From an uncultured Bacilli bacterium (GTDB lineage Bacteria; Bacillota_I; Bacilli_A; RF39; UBA660): a stretch of DNA of 64,000 nt. Of this stretch, positions 53,714 through 63,075 are shown one piece after another. Numbering within the stretch: the stretch's first letter is position 1; each line of letters starts with the position of its first letter. Below the pieces are notes generated by a model. It saw nothing but the letters and a program-made list of their open reading frames with translations, had not been told where the DNA came from and did not search any database. A program made the translations under genes and the position numbers. The stretch covers positions 1-64,000 of the forward strand of contig CAKPMH010000003.1 of the NCBI GenBank assembly GCA_934167935.1, read 5' to 3'.

Positions 53714-54836
53714 AATTTTATTTGTTGGTGGGACATGGGATTTAAATGGAGGTAAAAAATCTAAAATAGTTGATGAATTTGCAAAGTATATACCAAATAC
53801 CTTAGTTTATAATGGAGGAAACTATAATGATTTAAATAAAATTTTAGAATCTTGTATTAATTATGACATAGTTATTTGGTGGGCTAATGTATCAAATGAC
53901 TTACCTAAAGTTAGAAATGTTAAAGAGATTAATTATAAAACAATGCTTATTTCATCAAAAAGAAATATAGATAATAAATATTCTATTCAAGATTTACTTG
54001 AAAGATCATTTAAACTTAAATCTAATTTAACAGTAGAATTTAGCAAAAAGGAAAATAAGTATAATATGAGATTGTTTGATCCACTAGGTAATGAATGGTA
54101 TGATGGATTAGATATAGAAAAATGTGCAAAAGCTATACTTGATAGACTTAAAATAATTAAAAATATTACAAGAGAAAAAACTATTAAATCAGAGGAGAAT
54201 TTTGAAAATATATCTACTTTTTTCAAAAGTGATTTAAACCAAATATATAAATCAAATGATAATCCAGTAATTCCTATAAAAAATGATTTTTTAAGTATTG
54301 TAAAAAATTATGCGTATGTGTTTGCAAAAGAGATGGTTCAAAAAAAAGATGTTAAAAGATTTTTAGGAAATGCATCATTTAGATGTCCTAAAGGATTTCC
54401 ATCTTTTAAAGAGGGAAAATATATATTTGTAAGTAAAAGAAATGTTAATAAAGAATTTATTGGTATCAATGAATTTGTACCTGTATATTTAGAAAATGAA
54501 AAAATATATTATTGTGGTGATAATAAACCATCAGTGGATACGCCTATACAATTTAGATTATATAGTTTATTACCAAATATAAATTATATGATTCATTCAC
54601 ATTGTTATATAAAAAATGCTCCCTTTACAAAAAATGCCTTACCTTGTGGTGCTGTAGAAGAAGTAAAAGAAATAGTAGATGTGTTAAAAAATTACTATAA
54701 TAATGATTTAAATAAGGATTTTTATTTAATTAATCTAGTTGGACATGGAAGTATTATGATGAGTAATAAAATAGAACAATTAAAAAATATTGATATGATT
54801 GGAAGAAAACTTCCAGAAAAAATGGAGAAACTATGA
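53703..54836 (+). CDS. Class II aldolase/adducin-like protein with an extra N-terminal domain
   Basis: The protein has 377 residues. Residues 1-145 form an unrecognised alpha/beta domain (KILFVGGTWDLNGGKKSKIV, IVIWWANVSNDLPKV). Residues about 195-377 resemble the class II aldolase/adducin fold: PSVDTPIQFRLYSLLPNINY, then the metal motif HSHC, and GHGSIMM with the third His. The usual catalytic Glu of PSxET is Asp here. It overlaps coaB by 11 bases, in the same operon as coaC. A role in making or recycling a pantothenate precursor or sugar phosphate is possible (inference); substrate unknown. Confidence 0.78.
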   Translation: MENKILFVGGTWDLNGGKKSKIVDEFAKYIPNTLVYNGGNYNDLNKILESCINYDIVIWWANVSNDLPKVRNVKEINYKTMLISSKRNIDNKYSIQDLLERSFKLKSNLTVEFSKKENKYNMRLFDPLGNEWYDGLDIEKCAKAILDRLKIIKNITREKTIKSEENFENISTFFKSDLNQIYKSNDNPVIPIKNDFLSIVKNYAYVFAKEMVQKKDVKRFLGNASFRCPKGFPSFKEGKYIFVSKRNVNKEFIGINEFVPVYLENEKIYYCGDNKPSVDTPIQFRLYSLLPNINYMIHSHCYIKNAPFTKNALPCGAVEEVKEIVDVLKNYYNNDLNKDFYLINLVGHGSIMMSNKIEQLKNIDMIGRKLPEKMEKL

Positions 54837-54852
54837 TTTTCATAGTTTTTTA
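54828..54852 (+). terminator. Terminator of the coaC-coaB operon
   Basis: Stem AAACTATGA/TCATAGTTT with T tail, overlapping the stop codon. Confidence 0.8.
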
Positions 54853-54873
54853 AATTTAATAAATAGATTAAGC

Positions 54874-54902
54874 TTGTTTAAATATAAAAAATATTATATA
54901 AT
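54874..54902 (+). promoter_or_regulatory. Promoter of the ankyrin gene
   Basis: TTGTTT (54874-54879) and TATAAT (54897-54902) with 17-base spacing. Confidence 0.55.
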
Positions 54903-54932
54903 ATTAAACAATATTTATTGGAGGAATGATTA

Positions 54933-57233
54933 ATGGAGGAAAAAAAAGATAAAAAATTATTGGATTTATTTATGAATTTAGATGAAATAAAAAAATTTAT
55001 AAATGAAAATGCTGAAAATCGTAAAGATTTTTATTTAAGAAACTATTTTAATAGAATAATAAAAGATGATTATAATGATAAAATAAAATCAGTGTTTGTA
55101 AAATCAATGTTACAACTACCAGAAGAAGATATTGAAAGATTAATGCAACCATATTATGTAGGATATACTATAGAAAATGTTCATAATGAAAGTGTATTTT
55201 CTAAAGTAATTTCTACTAAAGATTTAAAATTAATCAAAAATTCTATGAAATATATTTACAATATAAATTTGTATTTAAAAGATGCAGTAGCAACAGGTGA
55301 TATAGACATAGTAAAATTCTTTTTAGAAAAAGGAGCAAATATAAATTATTTAACAGATGAAGCTATTCTTGGTGAACTAACACCATTAAAAACTGCTATT
55401 TTAAATAATGATTATGAAATGGTTAAGTTTTTAATTGATAATGGTGCAGATGTTGATTTAAAGGTAAACGATGAAGAATTTATTAAAAAATTAAAAAATC
55501 ATAAAATTAATATTTATGATGTACATGGTTTTATTATTGGTTCAAAAGCAATAGATCTTGATGGAAGCAACAAAAATTATATAGAAAAGGCCAAAGAAGA
55601 TGATGATTCAGTTAAATCACTTAAGTATGTTAGAACATCATCTCCATTAGAATTCGCAACTAAAATAAGCAGCAAAGAAGAAATAGCACTCCATTGCTTT
55701 AACATTAATTTTGAAGGACATTCACTTTGTACTCAAAATGAAATTTTAGTAAACACAGATTACATTTCAATAGAAGCATTAAATAGAATAAAAATAGTTG
55801 ATTTAATATTTGACAAGTCAGAGTGTAAAAAAAATGTAAACTATAATGATTTAATAGTTTTTACCTTTGCAACTAGAGATTTTGAAAAATTTGTGAAATA
55901 TTCAAAATTTGCTGTTCAAAATAACTATCAATTTGATTTTGATTTATTATTTAAATCATATCTTTATTTTGGATTAGATGATAATAAAGAAATGATTAAT
56001 TCATTTTTATCTTTAATTGAAAAATATGATAAAAATAATGAATTATATTTAAAATTTTTTGATATGTATTTAAATATAGGAAAAAGACACAAAAGAAATA
56101 TTTATAACTCAAGTTACTTTAATAAAAAATTATTAGCTAAAATACCAGAAGAAAAAAGAAAAAATATCTGTTTAGTACCATATTGTAAAGATGTAGACTC
56201 ATTAGAATATTATATGTCACTTGGTTTTGATATAAATCAAGTTGATGAAAATAATAAAAATATTTTACATCATTTATTAAACAAAGAAATAAGAGTAGAT
56301 GATTTAGATGATTATGAAATGGATCTATTTAATTATTTATTAAATCATTTAGATTTATCTTTTAAAGATAATGATAATAAAACAGCACTTTACTATGCAA
56401 TGAAAAATTTTAATACAGAAAGAGAAATTTGTTTTGCTAAAAAACAACGTGTAGAAACTAGAAGTAATTTAGAAAAAGCAGCAGCAAAATTAATCACTAA
56501 AATGCCTAAAGAAGATGTTTGTAATGATGATATAAATGCGGTTTTAGAAGAAAGATTAAAAAATAGTGGTAGCTTTTTTGGTGGTGGTAAAATGGATCTT
56601 GAGTGTATATATCAACACCATAAAGAATTATTTGATGCATTAATTAATAAAGGATTTGCTTTAAGTGATAAGGTACTTGATAATGTATTCTCAAGTTTAT
56701 ATCCTAAGGAAATTGTAGAAAAAATAGAATTATCAAATAAAATTGATATGAGTAGTACCTTAGATTATTTATATCAAAAATTAGATCGTAATATAGAAAT
56801 TCAAAAACTTAATATTGAACAAGAATTTGAAGATTTGATTGACAATATGGAAGAGCAAGATATAACTTTCGACGAATATATCAAAAATATTAAAAATTTC
56901 TATAATCACATTAATGAATTAAATGATTTTTATGAAAATAATATAAAAAAGAAATTTAATCCAGAAAAATATTTAGAATATGCTGAAGAAAAATATAATA
57001 CAACATATACAAATTTAAATAAATATTTATCATTAATTATTACTATTGGTATTGAAAAATTCGGTAATAAAAAATTATCAGAGATATTAGATGCAATACC
57101 TAATTATACTATAAATAATTATATCGAAGATAGTGAAATTGGAGTTAATTATTTTAGTTATGTAACTCAAATAGATATGAGTGAATTTGATATAAATGAA
57201 ACTAATAAAAGTGTTAAAGTTAAGAAAAAATAA
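54933..57233 (+). CDS. Ankyrin-repeat protein
   Basis: The protein has 766 residues, cytosolic. Clear ankyrin repeats are at about 108-180: DAVATGDIDIVKFFLEKGAN and TAILNNDYEMVKFLIDNGAD; further divergent repeats occur later (DNDNKTALYYAMKN near 485; LEYYMSLGFDINQVDENNKN near 430). The remaining parts are helical and charged, ending in KVKKK. Ankyrin repeats bind proteins. There is no signal for secretion. Partner unknown. GGAGG precedes the start. Confidence 0.85.
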   Translation: MEEKKDKKLLDLFMNLDEIKKFINENAENRKDFYLRNYFNRIIKDDYNDKIKSVFVKSMLQLPEEDIERLMQPYYVGYTIENVHNESVFSKVISTKDLKLIKNSMKYIYNINLYLKDAVATGDIDIVKFFLEKGANINYLTDEAILGELTPLKTAILNNDYEMVKFLIDNGADVDLKVNDEEFIKKLKNHKINIYDVHGFIIGSKAIDLDGSNKNYIEKAKEDDDSVKSLKYVRTSSPLEFATKISSKEEIALHCFNINFEGHSLCTQNEILVNTDYISIEALNRIKIVDLIFDKSECKKNVNYNDLIVFTFATRDFEKFVKYSKFAVQNNYQFDFDLLFKSYLYFGLDDNKEMINSFLSLIEKYDKNNELYLKFFDMYLNIGKRHKRNIYNSSYFNKKLLAKIPEEKRKNICLVPYCKDVDSLEYYMSLGFDINQVDENNKNILHHLLNKEIRVDDLDDYEMDLFNYLLNHLDLSFKDNDNKTALYYAMKNFNTEREICFAKKQRVETRSNLEKAAAKLITKMPKEDVCNDDINAVLEERLKNSGSFFGGGKMDLECIYQHHKELFDALINKGFALSDKVLDNVFSSLYPKEIVEKIELSNKIDMSSTLDYLYQKLDRNIEIQKLNIEQEFEDLIDNMEEQDITFDEYIKNIKNFYNHINELNDFYENNIKKKFNPEKYLEYAEEKYNTTYTNLNKYLSLIITIGIEKFGNKKLSEILDAIPNYTINNYIEDSEIGVNYFSYVTQIDMSEFDINETNKSVKVKKK

Positions 57234-57245
57234 TAATATTACAAT

Positions 57246-57273
57246 TTGACAATTTAATAAAATATGTTATAAT
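57246..57273 (+). promoter_or_regulatory. Promoter of the 57298 gene
   Basis: Consensus TTGACA (57246-57251) and TATAAT (57268-57273) with 16-base spacing. Confidence 0.8.
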
Positions 57274-57297
57274 AAACACATTTCAAGGGGGATTTTT

Positions 57298-58113
57298 ATG
57301 GGAAAAGAATTTATAGAATATCAAACTAAAAATGGTACTATTCCTTATAGTACATCTAGTCTTTGTTTTTATCTTACAGAGTATGCAAAAAAATATATAT
57401 CTTGTGAAAGAGAAACAATTTCTAAAATTGATAAAAATGTTAGAGATGCTGTATTAGTAGATTCAATTAACTATTTAGCTATGCAAGGTGGAGTAGATTT
57501 TGCACTTTATACAACTGATTTGTATAAAAAAGAAAAACAGGTATTAGAAGTTGATGCACAAGGCGTTTTAACTGCCGTACCTAATCATTATGCTTATTAT
57601 ATTAATAATGGTATTGTAGAATCTGTATTAAGAAATAAATTTATGAATGAATGTACAGAACCATTTGATGAAAAAGATGGTGCAACAGTCTTATTAGATT
57701 TTATTAACTTTATTTCTAAAAATAATGGTTATGATAAAAGATTTACTATGACTGACTTATATAATAAGTTTAAGAAACAAGAACATAATAAAAAATTAAA
57801 GGAATTAAAATTATTTTTAGAACAAACTAGCTTTTATTATCAAAGATTACAAAATGGTGAAAATATTGATTCAATATTTAACCAATTAGCTTTAAATTTT
57901 AATTTAAAATCTATTTCAAAAGATGGTAAATATTTTTTCAATGATAAAATGAAAGAAATAACTGGACAAAGTGAGATGACTTCTTGGCTTAAAAATGATG
58001 TTGAAAGTGATATATATGCAATGGCATATGCTTATGATAAACTAGCACTAAATAAAGAAAAACCAACAACAGAAATAATAATAGAAAAAATAAAAGAAAT
58101 GAAAAAAATTTAA
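57298..58113 (+). CDS. Uncharacterised 271-residue cytosolic protein
   Basis: I do not recognise a family. AAGGGGGAT precedes the start, and the promoter is consensus, so it is well expressed. It is helical with no membrane segment: SSLCFYLTEYAKKYISCE, DFALYTTDLYKKEKQVLEV, then a second half with QLALNFNLKSISKDGKYFF. The motif TTDLYKKEK/MTDLYNKFKKQ occurs twice, about 84 residues apart, which suggests an internal duplication of an approximately 85-residue unit. It stands alone between terminators. Confidence 0.7.
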   Translation: MGKEFIEYQTKNGTIPYSTSSLCFYLTEYAKKYISCERETISKIDKNVRDAVLVDSINYLAMQGGVDFALYTTDLYKKEKQVLEVDAQGVLTAVPNHYAYYINNGIVESVLRNKFMNECTEPFDEKDGATVLLDFINFISKNNGYDKRFTMTDLYNKFKKQEHNKKLKELKLFLEQTSFYYQRLQNGENIDSIFNQLALNFNLKSISKDGKYFFNDKMKEITGQSEMTSWLKNDVESDIYAMAYAYDKLALNKEKPTTEIIIEKIKEMKKI

Positions 58114-58126
58114 TATTAATAAATTT

Positions 58127-58157
58127 AACTTCTAATTATTTATATTAGAAGTTTTTT
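58127..58157 (+). terminator. Terminator of the 57298 gene
   Basis: Stem AACTTCTAAT/ATTAGAAGTT with a 7-base loop and a T run. The rest of the gap to 58326 is AT-rich; TATAATT near 58300 may be a -10 box. Confidence 0.85.
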
Positions 58158-58326
58158 ATATTCCAAAATTTAAGAGACATGGAGAATTTATACTTTTTTT
58201 TACTAAAATTTATGTCAAATAATCTAAATTTTAAATGTATAATTTTACAAATTAACTTTACATTCTAATTAGGTAATATTTATTTTTTGATGTATAATTT
58301 AATTATAATAATTATGGAGGTTTTAT

Positions 58327-59754
58327 ATGAGAATAGGAATAGATATAGATAATGTAATATCAAATTTTAATGAAACATTATTAAATGAATATTTAAAACA
58401 TGATAAAGAACTAAGAAATTCAGGAATTATAAATTTAAATGCTGATTATATAAGAAGAGGTATGTTTGATTGGACTTTGGATGAAGAAAGCAGTTTTTAT
58501 AAAAATAATATAGAAAGAATAGCAAAAAAACTAAAGGTTATTAAAGGTGCTAAAGAATATATAGATAAACTTCATCAAGATGGTAACCTTATTTATATTA
58601 TTTCAGGAAGAGATAACGGTCAATATAAAGAACCATATAAAATGACAAAAAATTGGCTTGATGAAAATAATATTTATTATGATAATATAATTTTAACGGA
58701 TGCAAATGATAGTCATGCAAAATCCGTCAAATGTATAGAAAATAATATTGATATTATGATTGATGATTCCATTCGTATATGTAATGATTTGATTTCAAGT
58801 GGAATAACAACAATTTTAATGGATACACAATATAACAAACATTCCAATATACAAAGAGTAAGTAATTTAAAAGAATTTTATAATTATGTAAAAGATTATA
58901 AAAAAGAAAAAATAAATGTAATTTTAGATACTGATACATATAATGAATGTGATGATCAATTTGCACTTGCATACTTGTTAAAAAATCAATCATTGTTTAA
59001 TATTGAAGCTATTACATCTGCACCATATTCACATCCTAAAATAGGTGTAAAGGTAAATGAAGTACAGGATTTAAATTATAGTGAAATTTTAAAAATATGT
59101 AATTGGTTGAATTTTGAGGTAAATAATAAAGTTTTTAAAGGATCAACAGATTATATTGTTAACGGATATGATGAAAAAAATGATGCGGTAAATAAAATTA
59201 TAGAAGTTGCTTTAAAAAATGATAAAACTTATATCTTAGGAATTGGTGCAATTACTAATATTGCTTTAGCAATAAAAAAAGAACCTAAAATAATAAATAG
59301 AATAGAAATTATTTGGTTTGGTGGTGATGAACTAGGGTATAAAGGTAAGCCTGAATATAATTTTAGGCAAGATGTTTTAGCTGTCAAAATAGTATTAAAT
59401 TCTAAAGTAAAAATAACTATAATACCACGTAATAATGTAGCATCCGACTTAAGAATAGATATAGAAGAATTAAAAGAGAATCTAGGAAATAAATCAGAAT
59501 TATGCAATTATTTAATTGAAAGATTTTATAACGATGGATACCATGGTATACAAAAATCAAGAGTAATATGGGATATTTCAGTAATTGCTTATATGGTAAA
59601 TCGAAACTGGTTTAAAACAAAAGAAGTAAGTTGTCCAAATGTTAAAGATGATGCTTCATACGAATTAACACATAACAAACACAAAATTACTTTTGTTACT
59701 AAATTAGATAGGGATAAAATATATAGTGATTTATTTAAAAAATTAGGAAATTAA
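58327..59754 (+). CDS. HAD phosphatase fused to a nucleoside hydrolase
   Basis: The protein has 475 residues. Residues 1-190 are a HAD phosphatase of the 5'-nucleotidase type: IGIDIDNVISNFNET (nucleophile Asp pair), IYIISGRDNG and DIMIDDSIRIC. Residues 195-475 are a nucleoside hydrolase (IUNH type): ILDTDTYNECDDQFALAYLL, a variant of the Asp-rich ribose/Ca site, then LGIGAITNIALAI and IWFGGDELGYKG. Together they could remove phosphate from a nucleotide and then split the nucleoside to base and ribose (inference). The genes behind it are phosphatase- and nucleotidase-like. GGAGGTT precedes the start. Confidence 0.88.
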   Translation: MRIGIDIDNVISNFNETLLNEYLKHDKELRNSGIINLNADYIRRGMFDWTLDEESSFYKNNIERIAKKLKVIKGAKEYIDKLHQDGNLIYIISGRDNGQYKEPYKMTKNWLDENNIYYDNIILTDANDSHAKSVKCIENNIDIMIDDSIRICNDLISSGITTILMDTQYNKHSNIQRVSNLKEFYNYVKDYKKEKINVILDTDTYNECDDQFALAYLLKNQSLFNIEAITSAPYSHPKIGVKVNEVQDLNYSEILKICNWLNFEVNNKVFKGSTDYIVNGYDEKNDAVNKIIEVALKNDKTYILGIGAITNIALAIKKEPKIINRIEIIWFGGDELGYKGKPEYNFRQDVLAVKIVLNSKVKITIIPRNNVASDLRIDIEELKENLGNKSELCNYLIERFYNDGYHGIQKSRVIWDISVIAYMVNRNWFKTKEVSCPNVKDDASYELTHNKHKITFVTKLDRDKIYSDLFKKLGN

Positions 59755-59772
59755 TAGAAGGGTAAAAGTATA

Positions 59773-60297
59773 ATGAAAGTATATATAATTAGACATGGAG
59801 AAGTACCTCATAATGCATTAAAACAATATAATAATGAAGATGAAGATTTAACAGAAAAGGGAATTAAACAAGCTGAAGAATTAAAATTAAAAATAAAAAA
59901 TATTAATTATGATGTAGTAATATGTTCTCCACTTATAAGAGCAAAACATACAGCTGAAATTATAAATATAGAAAAAAAAGAAATTATTATTGATAATAGA
60001 TTAGAAGAGAGAAATCCTGGTAATTTATCAGGACAATCATTAGAAGTAACAAATAGAGAAGAATATTGGAATTATAATACCACTATAAAATATGGTACAT
60101 CAGAAAATATAAAATTGTTTTTTGATAGAGTTTATAATTTTTTAGATGAATTAAAACAAAAAGATTACAAAAATGTTTTAGTAGTTGCACATAGTGGTGT
60201 ATCAAAAGTATTTAATGGGTATTTTATAGGAATGCAAGATGGGAAATTTTTAAATAGAGGACTTAAAAATTGTGAAATGAAGGAATATGAATTATGA
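59773..60297 (+). CDS. Histidine-phosphatase (phosphoglycerate-mutase-like) protein
   Basis: The protein has 174 residues. It starts YIIRHGE (catalytic His in RHG), followed by DLTEKGIKQAEELK, CSPLIRAKHTAEI, ERNPGNLSGQS and the second His in VVAHSGVSK. This is the small phosphatase branch (CobC/PhoE-like), not true glycolytic mutase. It lies 18 bases behind the HAD-nucleosidase fusion and overlaps the next gene by 4 bases, so they are one operon. Substrate likely a phosphate ester of nucleotide or sugar (inference). Confidence 0.9.
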   Translation: MKVYIIRHGEVPHNALKQYNNEDEDLTEKGIKQAEELKLKIKNINYDVVICSPLIRAKHTAEIINIEKKEIIIDNRLEERNPGNLSGQSLEVTNREEYWNYNTTIKYGTSENIKLFFDRVYNFLDELKQKDYKNVLVVAHSGVSKVFNGYFIGMQDGKFLNRGLKNCEMKEYEL

Positions 60298-60902
60298 AAT
60301 TAACTAGTCAAGAAGCAAGAGAATTATTGGAAATCGAAAGAAAAAAAACAGAAAATGATAGTTGGGTTGATCACTGTATATCAGTTGGCGATAGAGCTGG
60401 TGTAATTGCTAAAGCATTAAAAGAAAAGGGAATAAATGTAGATGTAGATAAAACAATTACCCTAGGTTATTTACATGATATTGGTAAATATAATGGTTAC
60501 TCAAAGGGTCATGTTATGAGAGGGTATGAATATTTAAAAAATAAGGGTTATGATTTAGAATATGCTAATATATGCTTAACTCATTCATACCTAAATAATG
60601 ATGTTACTTGTACAGCAGGAGGTGGACCAAAAAAAGAAGATAATCTATTTCTAACAGATTTTATAAAAAATCATGAATATACAATAGAAGAAAAATTAAT
60701 TAATCTTTGTGATTTAATGTGTCCTCATGAATATAAAGTATTCACAATTGACAAAAGATTAATTGATTTAATTATTAGAAAAGGAGCCTATTCTAATACA
60801 CAATATCATGTTATAGAAACATACAAATTAAAAAAATATTTTGATGATTTATTAGGATATAATCTATATGACTTATTTCCAGAAATAAAAGAAAATTTAT
60901 AA
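60294..60902 (+). CDS. HD-domain phosphohydrolase
   Basis: The protein has 202 residues. HD signature: SWVDHCISVGDRAGVIAKAL (first His), LGYLHDIGKYNGYSKGH (HD pair, HDIG), LTHSYLNND (further His) and NLCDLMCPH (last Asp). It is coupled to the histidine-phosphatase gene by ATGA overlap. HD proteins hydrolyse nucleotides or phosphate esters with metal ions; the operon suggests nucleotide or metabolite clean-up. Confidence 0.85.
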   Translation: MKLTSQEARELLEIERKKTENDSWVDHCISVGDRAGVIAKALKEKGINVDVDKTITLGYLHDIGKYNGYSKGHVMRGYEYLKNKGYDLEYANICLTHSYLNNDVTCTAGGGPKKEDNLFLTDFIKNHEYTIEEKLINLCDLMCPHEYKVFTIDKRLIDLIIRKGAYSNTQYHVIETYKLKKYFDDLLGYNLYDLFPEIKENL

Positions 60903-61012
60903 AATAAATTAATTAAAATAAAAAATAATTAATTTTAATTACTAAAACATCTAAAAAATAATGCAAATCTCAAAATATAGTGTATAATATATACTTAAAA
61001 AAGGAGATTATT

Positions 61013-62194
61013 ATGGAAAAGTTAGAAGAAATAAAAAATACATTAACATTTTACGTATTAGCAAATAATTTAAAAACTACAATAGATGACGAAATTAATA
61101 ATTATAGTGTTGCTGATAGTATTTTTGGAAGTATGATTTTAGCAGTAGCAATAAATTCAGAATTTAAAGAAACTAATAACGTTGGAAGATTACTTAGAAT
61201 GATGTTATTAGAAAATTTTAAAAAATTAAATCCAGATTATTCTATTTGTGATAACTTAAAAAAAGGAAAACAATATAAAGAAGAAATAGATGAAGTATGT
61301 TTATTAGAAACAAAGGAATCTAAACTTATTTTTAAATATAAAATGTTAGATTATTCTTTAACAAAATTAATTAGAGAAAAAGAAAATACTTTACAATATC
61401 AAGATTTATTAAAAGAAGGTATTAAGATTTTGAATCCTAAAGATGAAGAAGAATATTTAAAATATGAAGAAATTTTTAAATTTTATTATCTTAACTTTAG
61501 ATTAAAAGATAAAACTAGAAGTGGATGGGATAGTAAACATTGGAATATAAACTCTAAAAGAATAGAAAGTGTATCTGAACATATTATAGGTACAATTTCA
61601 CTAGCAATAGTAATGGATTCAGAATTTGGCTATAGTGAAGAAAAAAATCCTGATAGAAATATAAAAATAGATGAAGTTATAAAACTTCTTGCTATTCATG
61701 AAACTGGAGAAACATTAATTGGAGATATAACACCTTTTGATGGAATAACACCTAAACAAAAAGAAAAAATAGAACACGAAGCAATGATTGATGCTTTAGG
61801 TTCTTTGCATGATAAACAAGAATTAATAGAATTACTTTTTGATTTTGATAAACATTTATCCAATGAATCAAAATTTGCTTATTTCTGTGATAAAATGGAT
61901 GCTGATTTACAATCTAAAATTTATCAAGATAGTGGATTACATCATTCATTAGATGATCAAAAAAATAATCGTGTATTTAATAGTCCTAAAGCTTTGCAAG
62001 TGTTAGAAAATGGTGCTTTAACAGCTTTTGATATATGGTATGAATATGATAAAAATATATATGACAATTATTCTTTTTTAGAATTTGCTAATATGTTAAA
62101 AGTAGCAAAAGATAATGATTTGTTAACACTAAATAATGATATTACAAAAAATAATTCAGGTGCTAATTCTTTAATGTTGGAATTAAAAAAATAA
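61013..62194 (+). CDS. YfbR-like HD-domain 5'-nucleotidase
   Basis: The start at 61013 follows AAGGAG; a TATAAT element lies at 60983-60988. The protein has 393 residues. Residues 1-165 are helical and not recognised. Residues 170-393 carry an HD domain: RIESVSEHIIGTISLAIVMD, LLAIHETGETLIGDITPFDG (His-Glu rather than His-Asp), EHEAMIDALGSL and CDKMDADLQSKIY. The pattern fits the YfbR/HDDC2 type 5'-deoxynucleotidases, which dephosphorylate dNMPs. It may complete the nucleotide cluster. Confidence 0.8.
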   Translation: MEKLEEIKNTLTFYVLANNLKTTIDDEINNYSVADSIFGSMILAVAINSEFKETNNVGRLLRMMLLENFKKLNPDYSICDNLKKGKQYKEEIDEVCLLETKESKLIFKYKMLDYSLTKLIREKENTLQYQDLLKEGIKILNPKDEEEYLKYEEIFKFYYLNFRLKDKTRSGWDSKHWNINSKRIESVSEHIIGTISLAIVMDSEFGYSEEKNPDRNIKIDEVIKLLAIHETGETLIGDITPFDGITPKQKEKIEHEAMIDALGSLHDKQELIELLFDFDKHLSNESKFAYFCDKMDADLQSKIYQDSGLHHSLDDQKNNRVFNSPKALQVLENGALTAFDIWYEYDKNIYDNYSFLEFANMLKVAKDNDLLTLNNDITKNNSGANSLMLELKK

Positions 62195-62217
62195 AAAGAT
62201 GATTTTAATCATCTTTT
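62194..62217 (+). terminator. Terminator after the YfbR-like gene
   Basis: Stem AAAAGATGAT/ATCATCTTTT with loop TTTA. The following gap 62218-62531 is AT-rich; I see no convincing gene there. Confidence 0.85.
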
Positions 62218-62531
62218 AAAAATTTATATTTAATAAAAGCTATATTATAATTATAAAAGAAAAAAACATGAAAATTTATATTAAGTAAAAATAGAATTTA
62301 CAAAAATATTAATATTATTAATTGGAATATTTTTTCTTCTAACAAGTTTATAACTAATTTAATAATCTGCCCAAGCTCAAACATAATTTTTTGTTCTTTC
62401 TTGTAAAAAAGAATAAAAATATTCTATCATAAATTAATGAGCTTTCTTTCATCAATTTACATCTTAAAGTATACATGATATAATTTTTTTGATATTTAAT
62501 ATAAAATAATGTAAAATAGGAGTGAGATAAG

Positions 62532-62987
62532 ATGGTAATTAACAATAGTAGTATTTATCTTAATGATAATCAAAAAAATTTTTTAAAAAGATTTTTTAAG
62601 ATAAATAATGATTTTATTGAAACAAGAGATATGTTAGATCCTGATAATATTTCTAAGTTTGCAGAAATGTATTTAGAATACTTAAAACAAAATAATTTAA
62701 TAAATGATGAAGTTTTATATTATTTTTACGTTGAACTAAAACTAAGTCAATTAAAAGAAAAATCTAAAAAAAATAAATTTACAAAAATTATAGAACCAGC
62801 TTCTTCTATTTCTACAAGATGTAAAAATAATGTAATAAATAAATGGCGTCATGAGTTAAAAGTAGTGAAAGTTGTATCAAAAACTGATACAATTTCACTT
62901 AATAATTCTATAAAAAAAGCAATTAAACAAAATAAATTAGAACGTACAGCAAGTTTTGAAGTAGCTAGAAAAAAAGTTGTAAGGTAA
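62532..62987 (+). CDS. Uncharacterised basic protein of 151 residues
   Basis: I do not recognise a family. AGGAGTGAGAT precedes the ATG. The protein is helical, cytosolic, lysine- and asparagine-rich: NQKNFLKRFFKINNDFIE, FAEMYLEYLKQNN, then NKWRHELKVVKVVSK and a basic end (NKLERTASFEVARKKVVR). The basic C-terminal half could bind nucleic acid, which is speculation. Confidence 0.65.
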   Translation: MVINNSSIYLNDNQKNFLKRFFKINNDFIETRDMLDPDNISKFAEMYLEYLKQNNLINDEVLYYFYVELKLSQLKEKSKKNKFTKIIEPASSISTRCKNNVINKWRHELKVVKVVSKTDTISLNNSIKKAIKQNKLERTASFEVARKKVVR

Positions 62988-63075
62988 TTTAATTATTTTA
63001 TATTAATTTATAGTATTTTTATTAAATTTGATGTATAATTGTAGCATTAAGTATAATAAAAACAGGAGTAAAAGT

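Noticed and set aside
62354..62545. Reverse-strand frame of 63 codons in the gap before 62532
   Set aside because: Composition is skewed to Leu, Phe, Ser and Tyr as in random AT-rich sequence, there is no good ribosome site, and it overlaps the start of the better-supported gene at 62532.
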